DNA of 9,426 nucleotides, from NCBI GenBank assembly GCA_017999215.1, contig JAGOBQ010000124.1:1-9426 (forward strand), written 5' to 3'. Below, one piece after another: positions 1 through 6,057 of the stretch. The position numbers and the translations under genes were made by a program. The DNA comes from Thermoanaerobaculia bacterium. GTDB taxonomy: Bacteria > Acidobacteriota > Thermoanaerobaculia > UBA5066. The notes beneath the pieces were generated by a model. That model had not been told where the DNA came from and ran no database searches. It saw only the letters and a program-made list of their open reading frames with translations. Positions within the stretch are counted from its first letter, which is position 1; each line of letters begins with the position of its first letter.

Positions 1-278
1 GGATCGACGGGACCCTCCTCGAGGTCCGCGCCGATCGGCCCCGGATGGCCGCCGCAGCGCTTCGGCGAGCCCTCCCGGAGCATGCCGTGAGCCTCTTCGG
101 CGAGCGCGTGCACGTGGTCTCGCGTCAGGCCGACGAGACCCGCTCGACCATCACGGCGACGCTCGCCGGCGAGGGAATCGGCCTCGCGAGCCTCGCCGAG
201 GCGGAGCCGTCCCTCGAGGACGTGTTCATCGCCGTGATCGGTGCCCAGGAAGGGAGCGACCATGCCCGGCTCGAGTGA
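1..278 (+). CDS. ABC transporter ATP-binding protein, C-terminal end only (YbhF-type)
   Basis: This is the last 91 codons of a gene that begins before the window; the reading frame is open from base 3 to the TGA at 276-278. None of the ATPase motifs lie in the visible part. It is assigned from its C-terminal accessory domain: it ends in a PSLEDVFIAVIG segment that closely matches PSLEDVFVALIE at the end of the next gene, and PSLEDVF near the C-terminus is usual for ABC-2-type drug-export ATPases of the YbhF/CcmA class. It overlaps the next ATPase by 17 bases. The two are therefore tandem paralogues that probably pair to drive the permeases downstream, doing as two chains what E. coli YbhF does as one fused protein. 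The family is fairly certain; the exact partner and cargo are inferred. Confidence 0.85.
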   Translation, partial: IDGTLLEVRADRPRMAAAALRRALPEHAVSLFGERVHVVSRQADETRSTITATLAGEGIGLASLAEAEPSLEDVFIAVIGAQEGSDHARLE

Positions 279-1236
279 GGTCGACGCGGTCACCGTGCGT
301 GGCCTGGAGAAGCGATTCGGTGACTTCGTCGCCGTCAATCGCATCTCCCTCGACGTCGCCCGCGGCGAGATCTTCGGCTTCCTCGGCCCCAACGGCGCGG
401 GGAAGTCGACCACCATCCGGATGCTCACGGGCCTTCTCGCTCCGACTGCGGGCACGGGCACGGTGGCGGGCTTCGACGTGGTGACCCAGGCCGAGCAGAT
501 CAAGACCCGCATCGGCTACATGAGCCAGAGGTTCTCGCTCTACGAAGACCTCACCGTGGAGGAGAACATCAACTTCTACAGCGGCATCTACCGCCTGTCC
601 GCGGACAAGAAGCGGGATCGCAAGGAGTGGGTGCTGCGCATGGCGGGCCTGGAGCAGCACAGAAAGACCCGCACGGCGCATCTCTCCGGCGGCTGGAAGC
701 AACGACTCGCGCTCGGCTGCGCAATCCTCCACGAGCCGCCGGTCGTCTTCCTCGACGAGCCGACCTCGGGCGTCGATCCGCTCAGCCGCCGCGCCTTCTG
801 GGACCTGATCTACGGCCTTTCGGAGCAGGGCGTGACGATCTTCGTCACCACTCACTACATGGAAGAGGCGGAGTACTGCGACCGTTTGGGCCTCGTCTAT
901 CGCGGCGAGCTCGTCGCCCTCGGCACTCCGAGCGAGCTCAAAGCCACTTCGGTCCAGGGAACCGTCCTGGAGGTGGCCTGCGATCGCGCCCAGGACGCCC
1001 TTGCGACACTCGAAGCCATCCCCGGCGTTCGCGACGCGGCGATGTTCGGCACCACGCTCCACGTCGTCACCGACGAGCAGGTCGACCTGACCGCTCGCGT
1101 CGAGGAAGCCCTCTCCGGCGCCGGTTTCGCGGTCGAGCGGGTCGAGCGAATCACGCCTTCGCTCGAGGACGTGTTCGTGGCGCTCATCGAAGCCAGCGAC
1201 CGGCGGGTGCAGCCGCTGGCGGAGGTCGCGCGATGA
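262..1236 (+). CDS. ABC-2 exporter ATPase, YbhF second-domain-like
   Basis: A complete 324-residue cytoplasmic ATPase that powers the membrane permeases encoded next to it. Visible motifs: Walker A GPNGAGKST (42-50), Q-loop YMSQRF (Q89), signature LSGGWKQR (141-148), Walker B VVFLDEP (161-167, E166 being the expected catalytic base), D-loop SGVD (169-172) and H-loop TTHYMEEAE (H198). Residues from about 235 form the C-terminal accessory domain ending in PSLEDVF. The SGGWKQRLALGCA form of the signature is typical of the second ABC domain of YbhF. The ATG at 262 is preferred over a GTG at 241 because AGGAAGGGAG lies just before it. The gene overlaps the upstream ATPase by 17 bases and the permease by 4 (ATGA), so translation is probably coupled. 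All catalytic residues are present. Cargo is unknown. Confidence 0.93.
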   Translation: MPGSSEVDAVTVRGLEKRFGDFVAVNRISLDVARGEIFGFLGPNGAGKSTTIRMLTGLLAPTAGTGTVAGFDVVTQAEQIKTRIGYMSQRFSLYEDLTVEENINFYSGIYRLSADKKRDRKEWVLRMAGLEQHRKTRTAHLSGGWKQRLALGCAILHEPPVVFLDEPTSGVDPLSRRAFWDLIYGLSEQGVTIFVTTHYMEEAEYCDRLGLVYRGELVALGTPSELKATSVQGTVLEVACDRAQDALATLEAIPGVRDAAMFGTTLHVVTDEQVDLTARVEEALSGAGFAVERVERITPSLEDVFVALIEASDRRVQPLAEVAR

Positions 1237-2366
1237 AGCTCACGCGGATCCGGGCCGTGTCCCGCAAGGAGGTCCTGCACATCCTGCGCGACCCGCGGAG
1301 CCTCGCCATGGGAGTCGCGATCCCCATGCTGCTGCTCATCCTCTTCGGCTACGCCCTCACCCTCGACGTCGACAACGTACCGCTCGTGGTCTGGGACCAG
1401 AGCGAGACGCCGGCCAGCCGCGACCTGGTGAGCGGCTTCCGGGGCTCCCGGTACTTCTCGCTGCGGGCCTTCGTCGAGGGCTACGACGAGATCGAGCGTG
1501 CCATCGACCACGGCGACGCCCTGATGGCCGTCGTCGTCCCTGCCGGGCTGGGCCGGGCGGGCGCCGGCGGCCGCGAGCCGGCGGTACAGCTCCTCGTCGA
1601 CGGCAGCGATTCCAACACGGCCGCGCTCGCCATCGGCTACGGAGAGGGCGTCGTACGCCGGTGGAGCCAGGGAGTCACCCTCGAGCGGCTCCGCCGTAGC
1701 GGCGGCCGAACGGCCCTGCTGCCGCTCGAAGTGCGTGCCCGCGTCTGGTTCAACGCAGACATGGAGTCGAAGAACTACATCATTCCCGGGCTCATCGCCG
1801 TGATCATGATGGTCATCGCGGCGCTCCTGACGTCGCTGACCGTCGCTCGCGAGTGGGAGACCGGCACGATGGAGCAGGTCATCTCCACCCCGCTCAAGGG
1901 GCCCGAGCTCGTCCTCGGAAAGTTCCTGCCTTACTTCGCCATCGGGCTGCTCGACGTCGTCCTGGCGGTGCTCATGGGCGCGTTCGTCTTCGACGTGCCC
2001 CTGCGCGGCAGCGTGCCGCTGCTCTTCGCGATGGCTGCTGTATTCCTCACCGGGGCGCTCGCCCTCGGCCTGGTCATCAGCATCGTGACCAAAGGGCAGC
2101 TGCTCGCCAGCCAGCTCGCCATGGTGCTCACCTTCCTGCCTGCGTTCCTGCTCTCGGGCTTCATGTACGACATCGGCAACATGCCACGCGCGATCCAGAT
2201 CGTCACCTACCTGGTCCCGGCGCGCTACTTCGTCGCGCTGCTCAAGGGCATCTACCTCAAGGGTGTCGGCCTGGAGGTCCTCGCCCCGCAGGCGCTGCTC
2301 CTGGCCGGCTTCAGCGCGGTGATGCTCTCGCTCGCGATGATCAAGTTCCGGAAGAACCTGGAGTAA
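1233..2366 (+). CDS. ybhS: ABC-2 exporter permease, YbhS-like
   Basis: A 377-residue inner-membrane permease of the ABC-2 type. The layout is classical: short cytoplasmic N-terminus with the KEVLHILRDPRS segment (12-23), TM1 about 24-44, a large periplasmic domain about 45-180 containing VDGSDSNTA (122-130) and VWFNADMESKNYIIPG (171-186), then five helices near 183-204, 229-255, 260-285, 293-312 and 354-370. The AREWETGTMEQVISTP segment (205-220) between TM2 and TM3 is the conserved ABC-2 coupling region that contacts the ATPase. Length and motifs fit E. coli YbhS, a half-transporter that pairs with YbhR and is powered by YbhF. The start ATG overlaps the ATPase stop (ATGA) and has GGAGG seven bases upstream. 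An open frame extends back to 627 but lies inside the ATPase gene and is not real. The efflux role is inferred from the family. Confidence 0.93.
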   Translation: MKLTRIRAVSRKEVLHILRDPRSLAMGVAIPMLLLILFGYALTLDVDNVPLVVWDQSETPASRDLVSGFRGSRYFSLRAFVEGYDEIERAIDHGDALMAVVVPAGLGRAGAGGREPAVQLLVDGSDSNTAALAIGYGEGVVRRWSQGVTLERLRRSGGRTALLPLEVRARVWFNADMESKNYIIPGLIAVIMMVIAALLTSLTVAREWETGTMEQVISTPLKGPELVLGKFLPYFAIGLLDVVLAVLMGAFVFDVPLRGSVPLLFAMAAVFLTGALALGLVISIVTKGQLLASQLAMVLTFLPAFLLSGFMYDIGNMPRAIQIVTYLVPARYFVALLKGIYLKGVGLEVLAPQALLLAGFSAVMLSLAMIKFRKNLE

Positions 2367-2370
2367 GGCC

Positions 2371-3501
2371 ATGCTCGAGCGCCTCTGGCACATGCTGGTC
2401 AAGGAATTCATCCAGATCCTGCGCGATCCCCGCATGAAGGGCGTCATCGTCCTCATGCCGATCGTGCAGGCGCTAGTCTTCGGGTATGCCGTCACGACCG
2501 ACGTGCGCGACGTGCGCACCGGGATCTACGACCTCGATCAGAGCCGCGAGAGCCGCGAGCTGATCGCCCGCTTCGTCGGGTCCGGCTACTTCCGCGACGT
2601 GGCCCGTGTGACGAACGACGCCGACGCGCAACGCATCGTGGACGACGGGTCCGCTCGTGTCGTGCTGAGGTTCAACCACGGCTTCGGGGCCGCGCTGCGG
2701 GGCGGAGGTACGGCGGCTCTCCAGATGATCCTCGACGGCACCGACTCCAACACCGCCGGCATCGTGCTCAACTACGCGGGCGCCATCGCGGCGGACTTCA
2801 ACGACGAGGTGCTCGTCGAGCGGCTGGCCCGGATGGACGGCCAGGCGGCGCCGCCGGCAGGCGTCACCGTCGCCACGCGTGCCTGGTTCAATGCCAACCT
2901 CGACAGCCGCAACTTCTACGTGCCGGGCGTCATCGCGCTCATCGTCACGTTGATAACGCTCATGTTGTCGTCGATGGCCGTCGTACGCGAGAAGGAGATC
3001 GGCACCATCGAGCAGATCATGGTGACGCCCATCACGCAGGTCGAGTTCATCCTCGGCAAGACGGTGCCCTTCGCGCTGATCGCCTATCTCGACGTCGTGC
3101 TGATCGCCGTCATCTCCGTGTTCTGGTTCGACGTTCCGATTCGCGGCTCCCTGGGACTGCTGTTCGCCGCCACCACGCTCTTCTTGATGAGCACGATCGG
3201 CGTCGGCCTGCTGATCTCGACCGTCAGCCGGACTCAGCAGCAGGCCATGATGAGCGCCTTCTTCTACTACTTCCCCGCGGTGCTCCTCTCCGGCTTCATG
3301 TTCCCGATCGCGAACATGCCGGTCGCCGTGCAGTGGCTCACCTATGCCAACCCGCTGCGCTATTACCTCGTCATCATCCGCGGCATCTTCCTGAAGGGCG
3401 TCGGGTCCGACGTCCTGTGGGGCCAGATGGCCGCACTCGCCGTCCTGGGCGCAGCCAGCCTGCTCCTGGCCTCGCGGAAGTTCCGCAAGACCCTGACCTG
3501 A
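2371..3501 (+). CDS. ybhR: ABC-2 exporter permease, YbhR-like
   Basis: A 376-residue permease, paralogous to the previous gene and very probably its heterodimer partner in the inner membrane. It has the same layout: N-terminal KEFIQILRDPRM (11-22), TM1 about 23-42, a periplasmic domain about 43-180 with LDGTDSNTA (121-129) and AWFNANLDSRNFYVPG (171-186), and helices near 183-205, 231-254, 260-284, 293-312 and 352-368. The coupling segment REKEIGTIEQIMVTP spans 206-220. The opening MLERLWHMLVKE and the late SGFMFPIANMPVAVQWLTYANPLR (308-330) fit the YbhR branch; the YbhS branch is represented by the gene upstream. It starts four bases after the upstream stop, with GGAG at 2360-2363 as ribosome binding site. 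No defect is visible. Known YbhFSR complexes export drugs and monovalent cations; the substrate here is not readable. Confidence 0.93.
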   Translation: MLERLWHMLVKEFIQILRDPRMKGVIVLMPIVQALVFGYAVTTDVRDVRTGIYDLDQSRESRELIARFVGSGYFRDVARVTNDADAQRIVDDGSARVVLRFNHGFGAALRGGGTAALQMILDGTDSNTAGIVLNYAGAIAADFNDEVLVERLARMDGQAAPPAGVTVATRAWFNANLDSRNFYVPGVIALIVTLITLMLSSMAVVREKEIGTIEQIMVTPITQVEFILGKTVPFALIAYLDVVLIAVISVFWFDVPIRGSLGLLFAATTLFLMSTIGVGLLISTVSRTQQQAMMSAFFYYFPAVLLSGFMFPIANMPVAVQWLTYANPLRYYLVIIRGIFLKGVGSDVLWGQMAALAVLGAASLLLASRKFRKTLT

Positions 3502-3511
3502 GGAGAAGCGA

Positions 3512-4945
3512 ATGTCTATCCCGTCGAACCACAGCTCGGAACGTCGTCCCGGCGGCCGCCTCGTCGGGGTGCTCCTCCTGTCCGCACTGCCCCTCTTCGC
3601 GGGAGAGCCGGGGGTGCCTGCGGGTACCGACGCGGTCCCGCAGCCACCCGCGCCGACGGCGGCGTCGGGCGTGACCGCCGGAGACCGGCCCCTCGGGAGC
3701 GAGGGACCCGTCATGGTGGGAGCACCTCTCGCTCTCGATGCGGCGGTGCGGATCGCGATCGCGGAGAACCCTCTGCTGCGGGCTGCGGCGGAGGGTGTGG
3801 CCGCGGCGGTCGAGGGCATCGGGATCGCGAAGGCGGCGTACTTCCCGGACGTAACGATGGAGTCCCGCTACCGCCGGTTCGACTCGCACGTGTTCCTGCC
3901 TGCCGGAGTGCCGGCGGAAACCTCCACTCTGGGCGCGACGGACGACTGGAGCGCCGGTCTGAAGATCGGCTACTCACTCTATGACGGCGGCGTGCGGCGC
4001 GCCGAGACCGAGGCGGCCAAGGCGGGTCTCGCTGCGTACCGGGAGGACGCACAGCGAGTGCGGCAGGACGTCGTGTTCGGTGTGCATCGCGCGTACTACC
4101 GCGTGCAGTCGGCCGAGGCCGAGCGCTCGGCGGCCGTCGCCCGGGTTCAGCGCGCACGCGATCACCTCCGTCTGGCGCAGACGCTGAAGGATGCTGGAGC
4201 GGTGCCTCTGGCCGATGTCCTGCGGGCGCGCGTCGAGCTGGCCGAGGCCGAGCTCGGGATCGTACGGGCGGAAGGGAACGTAAGGACCTCCTACGGTGAC
4301 CTCAACACCGCGATGGGACTGCCTGCGGCATTGGCCGTGGCGGTCGAGGGCCGATCCGTGTCGATCCCGGAGGGGGGTGACCACCGCCCGGAGGAGGCGC
4401 TCGCCAGGGCCCTGCGGCAACGCCCCGAGATCGCCGCGGCGCGGGAGCGGATCGCGGCCGCCGGGAAGAGGACGTCTGCGATCGCGGGATCGTACGGACC
4501 GCACCTCCGGGCGGAGGCGGCGGCCGGTGTGCGCGACTCCCAGTTCCTGCCCCAGGACGAGGATTGGTCGGTGGGTGTGGCCCTGCGGGTGCCGATCTTC
4601 AGCGGGTTCTCGAAGACCCACCGTGTGGAGCGGGCCAGGAGCGAAGCCAGAGTCCTCGAAGCCGAGGCCGAAGCCTTGTCGAACCGTATCGGTCAGGAAG
4701 TCTGGGCGGCGGTCAGCGGTCTGAAGAGCGCGGCGGAAGCGGTCCGTCAGACGGCGGAGCTCAGGGGCGAGGCAGAGCAAAGCCTGGCCTTCGCGCGCGC
4801 GCGATACGAGGCGGGAGCCGGGACGATGAACGACCTCCTCGACGCCGAGGCGAACCTGACTCGGGCGGAGGCGGCCCAGGTCGCGTCGGAACTGGACCAT
4901 CGACTGGCAGCAGTCGTCCTGCTACGGGCGCAGGGCGATCTCTGA
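3512..4945 (+). CDS. TolC-family outer-membrane efflux protein
   Basis: A 477-residue outer-membrane factor that would form the exit duct for a tripartite exporter. Residues 1-30 look like a signal peptide (RR at 11-12, hydrophobic 17-30, likely cut after LFA); no lipobox cysteine is seen, so it is not an obvious lipoprotein. A Pro/Ala-rich linker (31-70) leads to two outer-membrane-efflux (OEP) repeats. The first starts at LALDAAVRIAIAENPLL (73-89) and carries YSLYDGG (154-160) and LKDAGAVPLADVLRARVELAEAE (225-247). The second carries VPIFSGF (360-366) and RYEAGAGTMNDLLDAEANL (431-449). Long Ala/Glu/Arg-rich stretches are the expected periplasmic coiled coils. It starts 10 bases after the YbhR-like stop with AGGAG at 3501-3505, so it belongs to that operon. 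It may also serve the second exporter downstream, which has no channel gene of its own in view. Family certain; precise orthology to TolC not claimed. Confidence 0.93.
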   Translation: MSIPSNHSSERRPGGRLVGVLLLSALPLFAGEPGVPAGTDAVPQPPAPTAASGVTAGDRPLGSEGPVMVGAPLALDAAVRIAIAENPLLRAAAEGVAAAVEGIGIAKAAYFPDVTMESRYRRFDSHVFLPAGVPAETSTLGATDDWSAGLKIGYSLYDGGVRRAETEAAKAGLAAYREDAQRVRQDVVFGVHRAYYRVQSAEAERSAAVARVQRARDHLRLAQTLKDAGAVPLADVLRARVELAEAELGIVRAEGNVRTSYGDLNTAMGLPAALAVAVEGRSVSIPEGGDHRPEEALARALRQRPEIAAARERIAAAGKRTSAIAGSYGPHLRAEAAAGVRDSQFLPQDEDWSVGVALRVPIFSGFSKTHRVERARSEARVLEAEAEALSNRIGQEVWAAVSGLKSAAEAVRQTAELRGEAEQSLAFARARYEAGAGTMNDLLDAEANLTRAEAAQVASELDHRLAAVVLLRAQGDL

Positions 4946-4971
4946 TGTCGACGCCAGTCGCGAACGGCTGA
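4945..4971 (+). CDS. Possible 8-codon leader peptide before the HEPN-like gene
   Basis: An ATG overlapping the TolC-like stop (TGATG) opens the frame MSTPVANG and reaches a TGA at 4969-4971. The next gene's GTG at 4975 lies in the same frame, three bases on. Two readings are possible. It may be a coupling leader that delivers ribosomes to a GTG with no Shine-Dalgarno sequence. Alternatively, the ATG is the original start and the TGA is a nonsense mutation or read error. The overlap and frame are seen directly; the role is inferred. Confidence 0.3.
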   Translation: MSTPVANG

Positions 4972-4977
4972 TTCGTG
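4959..4977 (+). promoter_or_regulatory. Small hairpin covering the GTG start of the HEPN-like gene
   Basis: CGCGAA at 4959-4964 can pair with TTCGTG at 4972-4977 (six pairs, one of them G-U). The leader stop TGA falls in the seven-base loop and the GTG start at 4975-4977 in the 3' arm. A ribosome translating the leader would melt it, which fits translational coupling. The stem is short and could be chance in GC-rich DNA. Confidence 0.25.
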
Positions 4978-5763
4978 CACGCGCTGACCGTCTTCCAGCA
5001 GAACTTCGCCATCGCCGAGCGGCTGCTTCAGCAGTTCCAGCTCGCGAGCGGCCTCGTCTGGTCTGCCCCGCCCGAGACTCTGATCCGGACGCTTCCGGAG
5101 TCGTGGGCAGCACAGGGTGCGGCCGGGTTCCAGCTCGCGACGAACGAGCATGCGCTGATTCTCTTCCGCCCGACGGCGAGAATTCCGGGCTCGCTGCGGG
5201 TCGAGGGAGGCCTGGACTTCCTCCTCCGCCAGGCGGTCGTCGTCGCGTGCACGGCCCTCGAGACCTTCCTGTGGGAGACGGTCCGAGGAGGCGCGCTCAC
5301 CGTGGTCCGCGCACGCCGCCGGAGAGCCGACGACGAGATCCGCAACCTGACGCTGACGCTCGAGGAGTACGTGAGCCTCGACACTTCCGCTGATCCGGAC
5401 GCGCGACTGCGCCAGATCCTGCTCGCGCGATTCGACCGACAGGTGCTCCACGACATCTCCTCGATCGATCGGGTCGCGCGAATGCTGGGCGTGAAGGACT
5501 TCTGGGGACGGGTCGAGCAGGTTTCGGGGGCACCCGCGGCCGGCCTCCTCGCGCTCGTGGGGGACCTCGTGGCGCGACGGAACCTGATCACGCATCGGGC
5601 GGACCGGGCCGACGAGGGCGAGGCCGCCGACGGCCATGGATTGCGCCCGATAAGCCTCGCCTGGACGAACATCCGGCTCCAGGCGGCCAACACGGTCGCG
5701 ACTGCAGCAGCGGACGTGTTCGGATCGGCGCTCGCGAGGCTCGCGAGAGGAGAGCGGGAGTGA
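4975..5763 (+). CDS. HEPN-domain protein with R-N-x3-H motif, putative ribonuclease (RiboL-PSP-HEPN-like)
   Basis: A 262-residue soluble, probably all-helical protein with no signal peptide or membrane segment. The key feature is RRNLITHR at 201-208: R202-N203-x3-H207 is the R-x4-H active-site motif of HEPN ribonucleases, and 'RRN..x.H' at the end of a helix is common in toxin and abortive-infection HEPN proteins. An upstream helix with ACTALETFLWETV (91-103, E96) matches the acidic helix expected before it; the variable middle (about 105-185) includes an Arg-rich turn RARRRR at 112-117. The overall order resembles the RiboL-PSP-HEPN family. GTG 4975 is the first possible start after an in-frame TGA at 4969 and has no clear Shine-Dalgarno sequence, so expression probably depends on coupling to the TolC-like gene. 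No nucleotidyltransferase (MNT) partner or other antitoxin is adjacent. GC content and codon use look like the neighbours. HEPN fold likely; RNA cleavage and any defence role are inference. Confidence 0.7.
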   Translation: MHALTVFQQNFAIAERLLQQFQLASGLVWSAPPETLIRTLPESWAAQGAAGFQLATNEHALILFRPTARIPGSLRVEGGLDFLLRQAVVVACTALETFLWETVRGGALTVVRARRRRADDEIRNLTLTLEEYVSLDTSADPDARLRQILLARFDRQVLHDISSIDRVARMLGVKDFWGRVEQVSGAPAAGLLALVGDLVARRNLITHRADRADEGEAADGHGLRPISLAWTNIRLQAANTVATAAADVFGSALARLARGERE

Positions 5764-5898
5764 GCGGACGCGTCGCGCGGCTCGCGTCTCCGATCCGTCC
5801 TCGCGGTGATCGGAAAAGCACGCTGGAGGCCGGCGGGCGACCCGGCTGCGTTGGAGGAGGCGGCCCGAGCCGCGATGCGGAGCTCCGAGAACGGCCCC

Positions 5899-5936
5899 GT
5901 GCCGGCACCCGTCGGCGTTCCGGCCGTGGCTGGGAC
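5899..5936. repeat. Paired inverted repeats, possible REP-like intergenic element
   Basis: GTGCCGGCAC at 5899-5908 is a perfect 10-base palindrome. Eight bases on, 5917-5936 folds into an eight-pair stem (two G-U pairs) with a four-base loop: GTTCCGGC at 5917-5924 against GCTGGGAC at 5929-5936. On the minus strand this reads GTCCCAGCCACGGCCGGAAC, recalling the common bacterial intergenic repeat whose translation gives VIPAKAGIQ-like peptides; the minus strand here translates as VVPATAGTPTGAG. A single copy in the window cannot prove a repeat family. Confidence 0.3.
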
Positions 5937-6011
5937 GACGAGGGCGCATTCGGCGGAGGCTCCCGAGAGACCGGGTTCGCGGGTGCGCCTCGGCCCGGCG
6001 GCGGGTCGCGA

Positions 6012-6039
6012 AGAGCGCCCGGGCGCGGCTGCGCGCTCT
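6012..6039 (+). other. Hairpin just upstream of the membrane-protein ribosome binding site
   Basis: AGAGCGC at 6012-6018 pairs with GCGCTCT at 6033-6039 (seven perfect pairs). An alternative fold is the perfect palindrome GCGCCCGGGCGC at 6015-6026, which competes for the 5' arm. No T-run follows, so it is not a standard intrinsic terminator. It ends seven bases before GGAGG at 6047-6051 and could affect ribosome access or mRNA stability, or be chance. Confidence 0.3.
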
Positions 6040-6057
6040 GAGCTCCGGAGGATTGCG

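Larger units (their letters stand above)
5764..6057. other. 294-base stretch without a confident gene
   Basis: This separates the HEPN-like gene from the four-helix membrane protein and is the only sizeable gap in the window. Two frames stay open here. One starts at GTG 5760, overlaps the HEPN stop by GTGA, has AGGAG at 5748-5752, and runs 93 codons of Gly/Arg-rich sequence to a TGA at 6039-6041. The other is an upstream extension of the next gene from GTG 5806, whose product looks disordered. Neither resembles a known family, and third-position GC (about 73% and 80% by hand count) looks lower than in the neighbouring genes. Several inverted repeats lie here. No convincing promoter or T-rich terminator was seen. 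Confidence 0.55.

Noticed and set aside
627..1232. Upstream extension of the YbhS-like permease frame
   Set aside because: It overlaps the ATPase gene entirely and translates as Arg/Pro-rich sequence. The ATG at 1233 with GGAGG and the ATGA overlap is the proper start.
897..2519. 540-codon open frame on the minus strand
   Set aside because: It lies opposite the ATPase and both permeases, which show clear motifs. Its translation is low-complexity, rich in Asp/Glu/His/Arg, typical of a shadow frame in high-GC DNA.
2473..3819. 448-codon open frame on the minus strand
   Set aside because: It is antisense to the YbhR-like permease and the TolC-like gene, with His/Asp/Arg-rich low-complexity translation and no domain.
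4969..4971. TGA read as selenocysteine or tryptophan
   Set aside because: TGA is the normal stop of most genes in this window, so it is not reassigned. No convincing SECIS-like stem was seen directly downstream, and the residue would lie in a non-catalytic N-terminus.
6012..6039. Intrinsic terminator between the two exporter modules
   Set aside because: The hairpin is followed by GAGCTCCGGAGG, not a T-run, so the basic requirement is missing.
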